A DNA stretch of 64,000 nucleotides from Nannocystis sp. RBIL2 (GCF_026626745.1 NZ_JAPNJW010000001.1:5068001-5132000); one strand, 5' to 3'; counted from the stretch's first letter, positions 1-9,040 are shown. Notes: generated by a model from the letters alone, not told the origin. Numbers and translations are program-made.

Positions 1-1
1 C

Positions 2-1138
2 CTCGAGGAGGACACCGGGGACGCCGGAGATCCCGAGTCGGAGCTCGAGGCGATCGAGCGCGAGCTGCTGTCGCAGCCGGCCGGCCCCGAGCCCGAGATC
101 GTCTACGCCGAGGGTCCGCCCCCACCCCCGCCTCCGCCGGTCAAGCCGCGCTCGCTCAAGCACGCGCTGATCCCCGGCGAGTCCCTCGACGACATCGCCG
201 CTCTCTACAAGGTCGAGGTCGGTGATCTCGCCAAGTGGAACGGCCTCCGGGCCGGCGAGCCGATCCCGAAGAAGAAGAAGGACCTGCGGGTGATCACCAC
301 CCACAGCCCGCCGCCGCGCGAGAAGCTCGAGCACCTCATCAAGCGCGGCGACACGTGGGAGAAGATCGGCGCCGAGTTCGGGGTCGAGGTCGCCACGTTG
401 CGGCAGCAGAACCCGCGCCTCGGCGACAAGCTCGAGCCCAAGCCCAAGCAGAAGCTCAAGGTCGTCGCCTGGAAGGACCTCGACGTCTCGCCCTCGGCCG
501 GCCTCGGCACCAAGCTGTCGCAGATCCGCGTGCGTGCCGGCGGCCTCAGCATCGGCAAGCCCAACCGCGGCAAGCTGGTCCGCGGCGTCGAGCTGCCCGA
601 CCGCCCCGACCTCTACGTCAAGCGCAAGCCCGACGAGTCGTACGCCTCGACCCACACCGTGATGCAGACGATGGCGGCGATCACTCGCTTCCGCCACGAG
701 AGCAGCTTCAAGGGCCAGGTCGTGATCGGCGGGATGAGCCGGGCCCGCGGCGGCCGGTTCCGGCCGCACAAGTCGCACCAGAGCGGCCGCGACGTCGACA
801 TCCGCCTGCCGGTCCTGCGCTCGGCGGAGGGCAAGCGGCACACGACCTCGGCCGACGTCGACTGGAAGGCGACCTGGCAGCTGATGCGCGCCTTCCTCGA
901 CACCGGCGAGGTCGAGTACATCTTCCTCGAGTACAACCTGCAGAAGCGGCTCTACAAGGCCGCCCGCGAGTCGGGCGTGTCGCGCGAGCAGCTCGACGCG
1001 TGGCTCGAGTGGCCGGTGAAGATCAAGAAGCGCAGCAACAAGCGCGTCCTCATCCGCCACGTCGAGGGTCACACCACGCACATGCACGTGCGGATCCGCT
1101 GCGGCCCCACCGAGAAGCACTGCTACTCCTCGCGCTGA
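2..1138 (+). CDS. LysM / MepA-like murein endopeptidase, 5' end outside window
   Basis: The frame is open from base 2, so the N-terminus is missing. What is visible is an acidic stretch, a poly-proline linker, two LysM-like modules (the first around GESLDDIAALYKVEVGDLAKW, the second around RGDTWEKIGAEFGVEVATLR) and a C-terminal domain resembling penicillin-insensitive murein endopeptidase (peptidase M74, LAS fold). Metal-ligand motifs are SHQSGRDVDIR and HTTHMHVRIRC. LysM binds peptidoglycan, and the LAS domain would cut peptide cross-links in the wall. The protein probably acts in the periplasm or outside the cell. A signal peptide cannot be checked. Domain assignment is firm; the exact bond cleaved is inferred. 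Confidence 0.85.
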   Translation, partial: LEEDTGDAGDPESELEAIERELLSQPAGPEPEIVYAEGPPPPPPPPVKPRSLKHALIPGESLDDIAALYKVEVGDLAKWNGLRAGEPIPKKKKDLRVITTHSPPPREKLEHLIKRGDTWEKIGAEFGVEVATLRQQNPRLGDKLEPKPKQKLKVVAWKDLDVSPSAGLGTKLSQIRVRAGGLSIGKPNRGKLVRGVELPDRPDLYVKRKPDESYASTHTVMQTMAAITRFRHESSFKGQVVIGGMSRARGGRFRPHKSHQSGRDVDIRLPVLRSAEGKRHTTSADVDWKATWQLMRAFLDTGEVEYIFLEYNLQKRLYKAARESGVSREQLDAWLEWPVKIKKRSNKRVLIRHVEGHTTHMHVRIRCGPTEKHCYSSR

Positions 1139-1202
1139 CGCCTCCGCACCGGGCTGCGCCGCGCGACTGCGCCGGCCGGAGCGCGGGCGGAGCACCTCTC
1201 CC

Positions 1203-1664
1203 ATGTCCCTCGCCACTCTGTGTCAGCGCTGCGCCCTGTGTTGCGACGGCGACCTGTTCGCGACCGTCCCGCTGCAGCCCGGCGAAGTCGAAGCAGTGCG
1301 GCGGCGCGGCCTCGTCGTCCTCGATCGCGACGCGGGCCCCGCTCTGGCCCAGCCGTGCGCCGCCCTGCAGGACCGGAGCTGCACGATCTACGACGACCGC
1401 CCCGGCCCCTGTCGCAGCTACGAGTGCATGCTTTACGCCGCGCTCGCGGCCGACGAGGTCGGGCTCGCCGAGGCCCTCGCCACCGTCGCCGAGGCCCGCG
1501 CGCGGCTGACTGCCGTCGCCGACGCGCTGCCCGGCGAGGGTCCGGCGCTGGCGCGGGCGCGGGTCGCGGCGCGCGAGGGTCACCTGTCCCCGGAGACACA
1601 CGCGCTCGTGGTCCGCGCGAGCGAGTTCCTCGAGCGACGTTTCCGCGGTCACACGCGCCGCTGA
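1203..1664 (+). CDS. YkgJ-family cysteine cluster protein
   Basis: A 153-residue protein starting MSLATLCQRCALCC. The Cys pattern (CxxCxxCC near the N-terminus, then PCAAL, SCTIYDDRPGPCRSYEC) is the hallmark of the YkgJ/UPF0153 family, thought to bind zinc or an Fe-S cluster. The family has no established reaction. It lies 64 bases after the endopeptidase gene on the same strand and ahead of serC, so co-transcription is possible but there is no overlap. The remainder is Ala/Arg-rich and helical with no membrane segment, so a cytoplasmic protein is expected. Confidence 0.85.
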   Translation: MSLATLCQRCALCCDGDLFATVPLQPGEVEAVRRRGLVVLDRDAGPALAQPCAALQDRSCTIYDDRPGPCRSYECMLYAALAADEVGLAEALATVAEARARLTAVADALPGEGPALARARVAAREGHLSPETHALVVRASEFLERRFRGHTRR

Positions 1665-1738
1665 GGCGCTGCGCGGCCGCGCGAGAGTGCGCAAACCCAC
1701 GACCTTGGCCGCGAGCGGCGCTGATATGCTCCTGCGCC

Positions 1739-2881
1739 ATGGACAGCGGCAAGCCCAAGCTGTGGAACTTCTCGGCCGGTCCGGCCATTCTCCCGCCGGT
1801 GGTGCTCGAGCGCGCGGCCGAGGCCGTGCACGAGCTGCGTCAGGACGGGCACGCCAGGGACGCCGCCGGCGTCGGCATGTCGATCCTCGAGATCTCGCAC
1901 CGCAGCGCGCCGTACGAGGCGATCACGTTCGGCGCCGAGAAGCTGGTCCACGAGGTCCTGGGGGTCCCCGAGACGCACCAGGTGCTGTTCCTGCAGGGCG
2001 GCGCGAGCCTGCAGTTCGTGATGGTGCCGATGAACCTGCGCGAGGCCGACAAGTTCGCCGCCTACGTCGACACCGGCGTGTGGTCGAACCGGGCGATCGC
2101 CGAGAGCGAGGGCCTCGGAGCGACCCGCATCATCGCCAGCTCCAAGGCCACCAACTACGATCGGATCCCCGAGTTCCCGGCGGCCGACAGCTACGCCGGC
2201 GCCAGCTACCTCCACATCACCACCAACAACACGATCTACGGCACCGAGTACGCCGAGATCCCCGAGGCCCAGGGCGGCGTGCCGCTGGTGATCGACTTCT
2301 CGAGCCACGCCGGCGCGCGGCCGATGGCGCTCGAGCGGGCCGCGCTCGGCTACGCCGGCGCGCAGAAGAACCTCGGCCCCTCGGGCGTCACGCTGGTCTA
2401 CGTGCGCAAGGACCTGCTGGCCAAGAAGCCCGCCGCGCACGTCCCGGTGTACCTGCGCTACGCGACCCACGCCAAGGAGCCGAGCCTCTACAACACGCCC
2501 AACACCTTCGGCGTGCTGGTGCTCAAGCTCGTGCTCGAGTGGATGCGCGACGAGGGCGGCCTGCAGGCGATCGGCGCCCGCAACGAGCGCAAGGCCCAGC
2601 GGCTGTACGACGTGCTCGACAACAGCAAGGTGTTCCAGGCGCACGCCCAGCCCGGCAGCCGCTCGCACATGAACGTCGCGTGGACCTGCGGGCGCGCGCC
2701 CGAGGCCCAGCGCGAGGCGATCGCCAAGAAGTTCCTGGCCGAGGCGCAGGCGCTCGGCTTCGACGGCCTCAAGGGCCATCGCTCGGTCGGCGGTTTCCGC
2801 GCCTCGATCTACAACGCCTTCCCCGAGGCCGGCGTCGCCGCCCTGTGCGAGTTCATCACCGAGTTCGAGCGCCGCCTGTAG
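1739..2881 (+). CDS. serC: Phosphoserine aminotransferase
   Basis: 380 residues, close to the usual length of about 360. It transfers an amino group from glutamate to 3-phosphohydroxypyruvate in serine biosynthesis, and to the related pyridoxine intermediate in some bacteria; it acts in the cytoplasm with pyridoxal phosphate. The N-terminus reads WNFSAGPAILP as in the family, GISILEISHRS-type sequence follows, and the PLP lysine is K210 in GYAGAQKNLGPSG. The C-terminus has SVGGFRASIYNAFPEAGV. The ATG at 1739 was chosen because the conserved N-terminus begins within ten residues of it; the frame stays open upstream without homology. Neighbours are unrelated to serine synthesis. Confidence 0.95.
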   Translation: MDSGKPKLWNFSAGPAILPPVVLERAAEAVHELRQDGHARDAAGVGMSILEISHRSAPYEAITFGAEKLVHEVLGVPETHQVLFLQGGASLQFVMVPMNLREADKFAAYVDTGVWSNRAIAESEGLGATRIIASSKATNYDRIPEFPAADSYAGASYLHITTNNTIYGTEYAEIPEAQGGVPLVIDFSSHAGARPMALERAALGYAGAQKNLGPSGVTLVYVRKDLLAKKPAAHVPVYLRYATHAKEPSLYNTPNTFGVLVLKLVLEWMRDEGGLQAIGARNERKAQRLYDVLDNSKVFQAHAQPGSRSHMNVAWTCGRAPEAQREAIAKKFLAEAQALGFDGLKGHRSVGGFRASIYNAFPEAGVAALCEFITEFERRL

Positions 2882-2909
2882 GCCCGACCTCGCCCACGAC
2901 CTCCGCCGC

Positions 2910-3584
2910 ATGTCCGAAACCATGAAGGCCCCGGGCTGGGCCGCGATCGACGCCGCCTGCCAGCGGCTCTACGCGCGCCAGGTCCCGCACCAGTACACCA
3001 GCAAGACCGCCTACGAGCTCGAGTCCGCGAGCCCGCTGCCGGCGATCACAGTGTGGGAGGGCCAGCGCCCGGCCCACTGGCACTACGTCACCTACGGCCT
3101 CACCGAGCTGTTCGAAAAGACATCGCACGACCCGAACGTGTCCGGCTTCGGCTTCGAGCTGACGATGCGGGTGCCGCGGGCCGAGGGCGAGGACCAGCCG
3201 CCCGCGTGGCCGCTGCGCACCCTGCAGAGCCTCGGCCGCTACGTCCTCGGCAGCCGCAAGGGCTTCGACACCGGCCACCGCGCCGACCTCGGCGGACCTA
3301 TCGCCCCCGGCGTGACCACCGAGCTCACCGGCCTCGTCTGCGTCCCCGACCCGCTGCTCGGCAAGATCACCGGCCCCTACGGCTCGCTCCTGTTCCTCCA
3401 GGTCATCGGCGTCACCCCCGACGAGCTGGCGGCGATGGAGCGCCTCGACCACGAGGGCGTGGTCCACATGATGGGCGAGATCGACTTCCACGGCCTGACG
3501 GACCTGTCCCGCGGGTCGTGGCTCAAGAACCCGCAGAAGGCCCCGGTGGTCCGCCGCTACCAGCTCGGCATCCTGCGCGACTGA
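2910..3584 (+). CDS. Suppressor-of-fused (SUFU) domain protein
   Basis: 224 residues. The central part (ITVWEGQRPAHWHYVTYGLTELF, then SGFGFELTMRVPR and WPLRTLQSLGRYVL) matches the bacterial SUFU domain, whose eukaryotic relative restrains Gli transcription factors. Bacterial SUFU proteins have no agreed role; some act as immunity proteins to polymorphic toxins, but no toxin gene lies beside this one. It starts 28 bases after serC and could be translated from the same message. The start codon is part of ATGTCCGAAACC. No signal peptide or membrane segment is seen, so it is probably cytoplasmic. Confidence 0.85.
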   Translation: MSETMKAPGWAAIDAACQRLYARQVPHQYTSKTAYELESASPLPAITVWEGQRPAHWHYVTYGLTELFEKTSHDPNVSGFGFELTMRVPRAEGEDQPPAWPLRTLQSLGRYVLGSRKGFDTGHRADLGGPIAPGVTTELTGLVCVPDPLLGKITGPYGSLLFLQVIGVTPDELAAMERLDHEGVVHMMGEIDFHGLTDLSRGSWLKNPQKAPVVRRYQLGILRD

Positions 3585-3601
3585 AACACCGCCGCGGCGA
3601 C

Positions 3602-3694
3602 ATGTTCTTCAGGACATGCCCTGAAGAGCATCGTCACGCGGCGGACCCGTCATCATCTTTCTCTCGGGACATGTTCTCATGAACATGCCCCGAG
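3602..3694. repeat. Two hairpins of the ACATG palindrome family between convergent genes
   Basis: Hairpin A pairs 3602-3613 with 3620-3631 (12 bp, one G-T pair, loop ACATGC). Hairpin B pairs about 3663-3676 with 3681-3694 (arm CTCGGGACATGTTC, one mismatch, loop TCAT). They lie between the SUFU gene (+) and a lipoprotein gene (-), which end facing each other, so they probably terminate transcription from both sides. The conserved ACATG in the stem links them to many other copies in the window. Confidence 0.7.
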
Positions 3695-3719
3695 GAGCAT
3701 GTGAGACAGCCTCGCCGCC

Positions 3720-4883
3720 TCACGGCGAGTCGGGCGGCTGGACGCAGCGGGTGAACTCGCCGCAGGTCTCGGCGGTCATGCACTTGCGCATCTGCGGCCG
3801 GTTCCAGTCGGTCACCGCGAACTCGCACATGCGCCCGCACGACCGCACGTAACGCTCGCGCGCCTTGCCCTCCGGCGGGGCCATGTTGTTGGCCTCCGAC
3901 TCGCACCCGAGCTGGCGCTCGCACATCTGCTGGCACAGGGCAGCCTCGTCGTTGGCCGGCCTCGGCTCGCTCACCGGCGTCGTCGTCGCCGGCGTCGGCC
4001 CGCTGCCCGGCGACGCGGGCGTCGTCGGCCCCGGATGACCGGCCGACGCGACGCAGGTCCCGTCTGTCTTTCGGGACATGCCCACAGGGCAAGGTTCCAT
4101 CGCGCAGGTCTGACCGTCCCACCGGCTCCCGGTCGGACACGCCGTCGGCTGGGCGACCGCCAGCCCCGGCAGCGCGCTCAGCTCGATGCGGATCAGCGCC
4201 CCGCAGCCCTCCGGCGGCCGCAGGTCCGCGGTGGTCGAAGCGTCGCAGCTGGCAGGCTGGCCGTCGGCCGACAGCGTCTCGCGCTCGGCGGTCGAGCCGC
4301 CGCCGGCGCCAATTTGATTAAAACCGGCGCCGACCTTGATCTCCCCGGCCCCGCCGGCGAAGAAGTGGAACGCCCCGACCTGCACGCCGGTGATGATGTG
4401 CGTGGCCGCGTCGCAGTCGCCCGCCAGCAGGTCGCGCCCGGGCCGGCCCTCCGGCGCCTCGAGCATGCCGACGAGGGCGATCTCGACGTCGAGCTCGCCG
4501 GCGCGAGCCAGCTTGCCCTCGAGCCGGGCGGCGCCGAGAGGGAGCTGGGCGTAGAGCTCGTCGGCGCTGCGGATCTTCACGCGGTCGTTCTTGCGAGTGA
4601 GGCCGAGGTACGCGTACTCGCCCTGGACGTCGCACTGGCGCATGACGGCGATCTCGCAACCATCGACGCGCACCGCCACGAGGCCGCGCTTGAGCCGAGC
4701 CTCGAGCGAGGCCCGCTCGGCCGCCGCCCACTCGACCACCAGCGGGTGCGAGGCGGCGCCACCGACCACGCACTTGCCCTGCCCGGGGATCTCGAACTCC
4801 GGCGGCTTCGCCAGCCGCTCCGCCGGGCTGCGACAGGAGCCGAGCGCCAACACCAATCCGAACCAACCGCCGGGGCGAATCAC
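3720..4883 (-). CDS. Cys-rich lipoprotein of unknown function
   Basis: 387 residues, function not recognised. The N-terminus MIRPGGWFGLVLALGSC is a lipoprotein signal with the lipid-bearing Cys at about residue 17. The middle part (FEIPGQGKCVVGG to about residue 230) has scattered Cys and reads like a secreted beta domain. A short module with ACPTGSRWDGQTC and CPVGMSRKTDGTC follows, then a Pro/Thr linker and a C-terminal Cys-rich segment (CQQMCERQLGCES ... CGRMCEFAV ... CMTAETCGEFTRC) that looks disulfide-bonded. A copy of the interspersed palindrome (near 4065-4085) lies in the CPVGMSRKTDG coding segment. Confidence 0.75.
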   Translation of the reverse strand: MIRPGGWFGLVLALGSCRSPAERLAKPPEFEIPGQGKCVVGGAASHPLVVEWAAAERASLEARLKRGLVAVRVDGCEIAVMRQCDVQGEYAYLGLTRKNDRVKIRSADELYAQLPLGAARLEGKLARAGELDVEIALVGMLEAPEGRPGRDLLAGDCDAATHIITGVQVGAFHFFAGGAGEIKVGAGFNQIGAGGGSTAERETLSADGQPASCDASTTADLRPPEGCGALIRIELSALPGLAVAQPTACPTGSRWDGQTCAMEPCPVGMSRKTDGTCVASAGHPGPTTPASPGSGPTPATTTPVSEPRPANDEAALCQQMCERQLGCESEANNMAPPEGKARERYVRSCGRMCEFAVTDWNRPQMRKCMTAETCGEFTRCVQPPDSP

Positions 4884-4958
4884 CGCGCCAGCGTAGCAAA
4901 CCTCGACGTCCGCGCGCCAAGACCCGAGGGCGACGCCGCGTGATGTGGCGCCGCTCCG

Positions 4959-5982
4959 TCACGGCCGCGCGGCCACGACCTGCGCCTTCAGCCGGGCCCA
5001 CACCTCCGGACCGAACAACCGCGACAGCCCCGGGTGCGACTGCATGCGCTCGAGCGCGAGGTACGGGGTCTCGCTGGTCGTCAACGCGACATCGATCCAC
5101 CGCAGCGCCGCTGCGCGATCCTCCATCGCCGCCGCGAGGTCGAGCTGCTCGGCGAGCAAGCGCGTGTGCAGCTTGTCGCGCGCCGGGAACGGCCGGTCCC
5201 CCGTCACGCGAGCGTACGCCCCGCCGAACGCCTCGCGCGCGGCCGACAACCGTCCGGCCCGCATCAGCGCCAGGCCGCGCGCATAGTCGATCGTGACCAG
5301 CCGCTGCAGCGCCAGCGGATCTTCCGGCGCCGCGTGCGGATCGGTGGCCGCGAGGTGATGCAGGACGACGTCGACGTCCTCGTGCCGCAGCGACAGCGAG
5401 ACGGACGGGTCGATCACCAGATCGACGAGCCGCGGGCCGAACGAGGCGCGCGCCGCCAACCACGCCGCCGCGTCGCCGCGCCGCAGCCGCTGGTGCAGCG
5501 CGTCGTACACCGGGCCGCTCTCGCCGACGACTGCGAGGAGGGTGCGGATGTCCGCCGCCGCCCGCTCGACCTCGCCGAGCCCGAGCCACGCGTCGATCCA
5601 CCACACCTGCTGCGCGCTGCCCGGCGCGGCCGACGTCGATGCCTGCACCGCCGCGGCCCTCGAGGTACGCGCGAGCGACCACCGCCAGGCCGCGGTTCTC
5701 GGGCAAGGCCACGAACGTGCGCAGCGATCGGCGCGCCTCGTTGGCGTCGCCGCGGGCGCGCAGCGCCTCGATCTGCCCGTGCAGCGCCTCCAGCCGGCGC
5801 TGCGCCCGGCGCTCGCCCGCGTGACGGCTCGCCGCCGCGTAGCCGAACATCACCCCTGCGACGAGCACCGTGCTGCCGACGATCGCACCGGCGATCTGCA
5901 GCGCCCGCCGCCGTCGCTGCTGCCGCTCGGCCTCGGGATCGCGGGTCAACAGCTCGAGCCCGGCTCGGCCCGGCCCACCCAT
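4959..5982 (-). CDS. Membrane-anchored helical-repeat protein, apparently frameshifted
   Basis: The gene reads in two frames. From ATG 5982 the N-terminal part has one membrane segment (ALQIAGAIVGSTVLVAGVMF) and a helical stretch ending ALPENRGLAVVARAYLE. The continuation (WWIDAWLGLGEVERAAADI ... SLFGPEVW-like C-terminus) is in another frame and runs to the stop at 4959. Removing one C from the CCC at 5657-5659 joins them as ARAYLEAAAVQASTS, which suggests a one-base homopolymer insertion. It could be a sequencing error or a real lesion. The C-terminal half resembles the TPR-like tails of myxobacterial Ser/Thr kinases, but no kinase domain is present. Function unknown. Confidence 0.6.
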
Positions 5983-6065
5983 CGCCCCTGCGACGGTAAC
6001 ACGCGCCGCACCGCCTCTACCGCGGCACCTGGCCGAACTCGCGCCGTCGCCGCGCGCGGACGCGA

Positions 6066-6265
6066 CCTGTCTCTTGGGCCATTTCACACGCTGCTCAGCC
6101 CGCAGCTGCACCGAAGCTGCCTGTCTCTTCGGCCATCTCAACCGCCGCTCGGCCACGGCCGCGTCGCGTCGATCTCGCACTGCGGCGAGCGGCGCCGAGA
6201 GCCGAATCAACCTGTCTCTTCGGCCATCTCAAATCGCCACGCCGAAATCTGTCTCTTCGGCCATC
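6066..6265. repeat. Four direct copies of CTGTCTCTTSGGCCAT
   Basis: Near-identical units begin at 6066, 6120, 6211 and about 6249 (spacing 54, 91 and 38 bases). Three read TGTCTCTTCGGCCATC and the first TGTCTCTTGGGCCATT. They fill the region between the start of the frameshifted membrane gene and the end of the next minus-strand lipoprotein gene. Each unit is a decayed form of the palindrome TGTCCCTTGGGACA seen elsewhere. No gene is supported in 5983-6325. Confidence 0.75.
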
Positions 6266-6325
6266 CCCAATCGAGAAAAGAGCGCGGCCGGTCACCCCGC
6301 CGCGCTCGCTGCACTCAGGCTCGCC

Positions 6326-7261
6326 TCAGATCCCGCAAGACCACTTGGCCAGCGGGTCGGCGCCGCCGTCTTTGAGCTTGAAGATCCGGTCGCCGCCGCC
6401 GCCGTCGGTGAGGACCGCGTTGACCCACACTTCTTGCGACTTGTCGCCGTCGAGGTCGATGAACGCGCGGACCGTGTAGGTCTCGGTGTCGTTGCGCGAC
6501 TCGAGCAGCGGCACCCACTTGCCCGGGGCGGTGCCGCGCTGCAGCAGCACGCCGCTGTACGACAGCTTCTCGCTGTCCTTCGGGTTGACCACGTAGACCG
6601 AGAACAGCTTGTCGGCCTGGCCGTCGCCGTCGACGTCGAACGACACCGACTGGTTGATCTGCAGCTCGGCGTCGGGCTTGACGAGCTCGGTCAGCGCCTT
6701 CTTCTCGTCCTCGCTGGCCACCCGGCCCTTCTCGCTGTAGGTCTCCGGGTCGACGCGGTTGATCAGCTTGCCCATCGACTTCGGGAACACCGCGTAGTCG
6801 AACGTCTCGCCGGAGTCGACCGAGGGGATGCCGATGCTGGTCGGCTTGTCCTCGCCCGGCTGGCACATCGAGCTCTTGGGCGCCCCGGCCTTGTCGAGCT
6901 TCTCGACGCTGTTCGAGCGCAGGTACACCTCGTCGCCGGCCTTGACCAGGCCGAGGCAGTCCTTGCCGCCCTCGAGCTTCTTCTTCGCGCTGTCGTAGCA
7001 GCCGATCGGGATGAGCGCGCCGTCGACCGTGAAGAACACCGCGCTGGCCTCGGGCGGCACCGGCCCGCTGAGGTCGAGCGCCTGCACCGCCTTGTCGAGG
7101 CTGGTCGCGTCGTTGCGCTTGGTGTCAATGACCTCGGTCTTGGCGTCGGCCTTGGCGTCCTTGGCGTCGGCCTTGGCGCCCTTGGCGGGGTCGCTGGCGC
7201 CGCCGCAGGCAGCGAGGACGAGGGCGAGCGTGAGGGGGTAGGCGGCCTGGCGTGCGATCAT
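6326..7261 (-). CDS. Lipoprotein with DxDxDG calcium-type loops
   Basis: 311 residues from ATG 7261. The signal MIARQAAYPLTLALVLAACGG has a lipobox, followed by an Ala/Asp/Lys linker of AKADAKD repeats. The C-terminal half holds two loops, FDVDGDGQADKLFSVYV and FIDLDGDKSQEVWVNAV, which resemble VCBS/FG-GAP calcium-binding motifs. It should be anchored in a membrane facing the periplasm or surface. No enzyme motif is recognised. The gene is divergent from the GST-like gene (start at 7325), leaving 63 bases for both promoters. Confidence 0.8.
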   Translation of the reverse strand: MIARQAAYPLTLALVLAACGGASDPAKGAKADAKDAKADAKTEVIDTKRNDATSLDKAVQALDLSGPVPPEASAVFFTVDGALIPIGCYDSAKKKLEGGKDCLGLVKAGDEVYLRSNSVEKLDKAGAPKSSMCQPGEDKPTSIGIPSVDSGETFDYAVFPKSMGKLINRVDPETYSEKGRVASEDEKKALTELVKPDAELQINQSVSFDVDGDGQADKLFSVYVVNPKDSEKLSYSGVLLQRGTAPGKWVPLLESRNDTETYTVRAFIDLDGDKSQEVWVNAVLTDGGGGDRIFKLKDGGADPLAKWSCGI

Positions 7262-7324
7262 GGCGGGCGCACGATAGCAACAGGACTGTCCACCGCCAAG
7301 CCGCTGGCCTACCCTCCGGAGCGC

Positions 7325-7981
7325 ATGTCCAGGCCGCACAGCCCCGAGCTTCACCTCGTCATCGGCGACAAGCGCAAGTCGTCGTGGAGCCTCCGCCCGT
7401 GGCTCGCGCTGCGGGCCACCAGGTACCCCTTTCGCGAGCGCAAGATCCTCCTCGATCGCGACACCACGCGCGCCGAGCTCGAGGCCGCCTCGCCGACCGC
7501 CCGAGTGCCGGTGCTCCTCGACGGCGAGCTGGCCATCTGGGAGTCGCTGGCGATCTGCGAGACGCTCGCCGAGTGGTTCCCCGCCGCCGGTCTCTGGCCC
7601 GCGGACCCCGGCGTCCGCGCGCAGGCGCGCAGCGCGGCGACCGAGATGCACGGCGGCTTCGCCGACCTGCGCGGCGAGATGCCGATGGATCTGACGCTGC
7701 GCACGCGGGTCACGCCGTCGCCCGCGACGCAGCTCGAGATCGAACGGATCTGCCAGCTGTGGCGCGACTGTCGGGCTCGCTTCGGGGCCGGCGGCGACAT
7801 GCTCTTCGGGACATGGTCGATCGTCGACTGCATGTACGCCCCGGTCGCGACCCGCTTCCGCAGCTACGGCGTCGCGCTCGACCCCGTGTGCGCGGCCTAC
7901 GTCGACGCGGTCCTCGCCACCCCGGACATGCGCGCGTGGACCGAAGAGGCCGAGCTCGAGGCCGCCGGATCTGCGCCCTGA
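7325..7981 (+). CDS. Glutathione S-transferase family protein
   Basis: 218 residues with the GST N-terminal thioredoxin-like fold: HLVIGDKRKSSWSLRPWLAL at the glutathione site (Ser typical of this subgroup), then SPTARVPVLLDGELAIWESLAICETLAE with the cis-Pro (VPVL) and the ES pair that binds the gamma-glutamyl group. The C-terminal all-helical domain follows, including TWSIVDCMYAPVATRF. It probably conjugates glutathione or reduces small electrophiles in the cytoplasm; the substrate is unknown. The sequence at 7797-7815, encoding GDMLFGTWS, overlaps an interspersed-palindrome-like motif just before the conserved helix. Confidence 0.9.
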   Translation: MSRPHSPELHLVIGDKRKSSWSLRPWLALRATRYPFRERKILLDRDTTRAELEAASPTARVPVLLDGELAIWESLAICETLAEWFPAAGLWPADPGVRAQARSAATEMHGGFADLRGEMPMDLTLRTRVTPSPATQLEIERICQLWRDCRARFGAGGDMLFGTWSIVDCMYAPVATRFRSYGVALDPVCAAYVDAVLATPDMRAWTEEAELEAAGSAP

Positions 7982-8105
7982 GCAGGCGGCTGGCGGCCGC
8001 GGACGCGTCGGCGCGGCCGCCTCAGCGGGCTCGACCATGACCTCGCGACTTGCACGACACGGCGACCAGAACCAAAACATGGCGCCGCGCCGCGGTAGAG
8101 GTGCC

Positions 8106-8924
8106 ATGTTCGACAAGCTCCGAGACCTGCGTCGCCACCTCGGCGACCGAAACGATTGGCCTGATGAAGTCAACGTGCATCCGCTCGAGCGCGCCGCCTC
8201 CCTGGCCGGCGCCGTCGGTTGCTTCGCACTGGCGGCGGTCCGGCGCACCTGGGGCAGCATCCCGGTGATCGCCGTCGGCGGCGCGCTGCTGCACCGGGCG
8301 CTGACCGGCCACAGCCCGCTCTACGCCCGCCTGAAGGTCAGCACCGCCCACGGCGTGCGCGGCCCCAGTGCCAGCGTGCCGCACGGCCAGGGCGTCAAGC
8401 TGCTGCACACGATCACCGTGCGCCAGCCGCCCGAGCGCGTGTACCGGTTCTGGCGCGAGCTCGACAACCTGCCGCGCTTCATGCGTCACCTCGAGTCGGT
8501 CACCGTGCTCGACGAACGCCGCTCGCGCTGGCGCGTGCGCGGCCCGGCCGACATCTCGGTCTCCTGGGACGCCGAGATCATCAACGACGTCCCGGGCGAG
8601 CTGATCGCCTGGCGCTCGCTCGAGGGCGCCGAGCTGCCGAACGCCGGCTCGGTCCGGTTCGAGCGCGGCGTCGGCGGCCACACCACCCGCATCACCGTCA
8701 ACCTCGAGTACCACCCGCCGGCCGGCGTGATCGGCACCATGATCTCGAGCGCGCTCGGGGCCAACCCGGAGAAGCAGATCGAGTCCGACCTGCAGCGCTT
8801 CAAGGAGCTGCTCGAGACCAACGTGCCGCACGCCGACGCGCCGCAGCGCGGCCGCCTGCGCGACGTCAAGGACCTCGAGACCGCCCGCCAGGTGCTGCAG
8901 CTCGACGACCTGACCAAGAACTGA
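8106..8924 (+). CDS. SRPBCC (START-like) family protein with N-terminal DUF2892-like segment
   Basis: 272 residues. Residues about 20-75 (VNVHPLERAASLAGAVGCFALAAV ... VIAVGGALLHRALTGHSPLY) form a DUF2892-like membrane hairpin. After a linker comes a START/SRPBCC domain (HTITVRQPPERVYRFWRELDNLPRFM ... ELIAWRSLEGAELPNAGSVRF), which binds hydrophobic ligands in related proteins. The ATG at 8106 is preferred because AGAGGTG lies just upstream; in-frame ATGs at 8037 and 8079 have no such site. The domain pair is common in environmental bacteria and has no assigned function. Probably in the inner membrane. Confidence 0.85.
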   Translation: MFDKLRDLRRHLGDRNDWPDEVNVHPLERAASLAGAVGCFALAAVRRTWGSIPVIAVGGALLHRALTGHSPLYARLKVSTAHGVRGPSASVPHGQGVKLLHTITVRQPPERVYRFWRELDNLPRFMRHLESVTVLDERRSRWRVRGPADISVSWDAEIINDVPGELIAWRSLEGAELPNAGSVRFERGVGGHTTRITVNLEYHPPAGVIGTMISSALGANPEKQIESDLQRFKELLETNVPHADAPQRGRLRDVKDLETARQVLQLDDLTKN

Positions 8925-8990
8925 CCCCGGGGTCACGTCGATGCGCGCGTGCCCCCGGGCGACGCGCGCGTCGTCGCGACCGCCGCAGCG

Positions 8991-9040
8991 CATGTCCCCT
9001 AAGACATTCTTCAAGGGACATGCCCGAGGGGGCATGTCCC
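8991..9040. terminator. ACATG-family hairpin between convergent genes
   Basis: GGGACATGCCC at 9015-9025 and its perfect complement at 9030-9040 flank the loop GAGG. A further GCATGTCCC at about 8991-8999 can pair with the first arm instead. It lies between the SRPBCC gene (+) and a small membrane protein gene (-) whose ends face each other, so a bidirectional terminator is the likely role, although there is no strong T-run. Confidence 0.6.
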
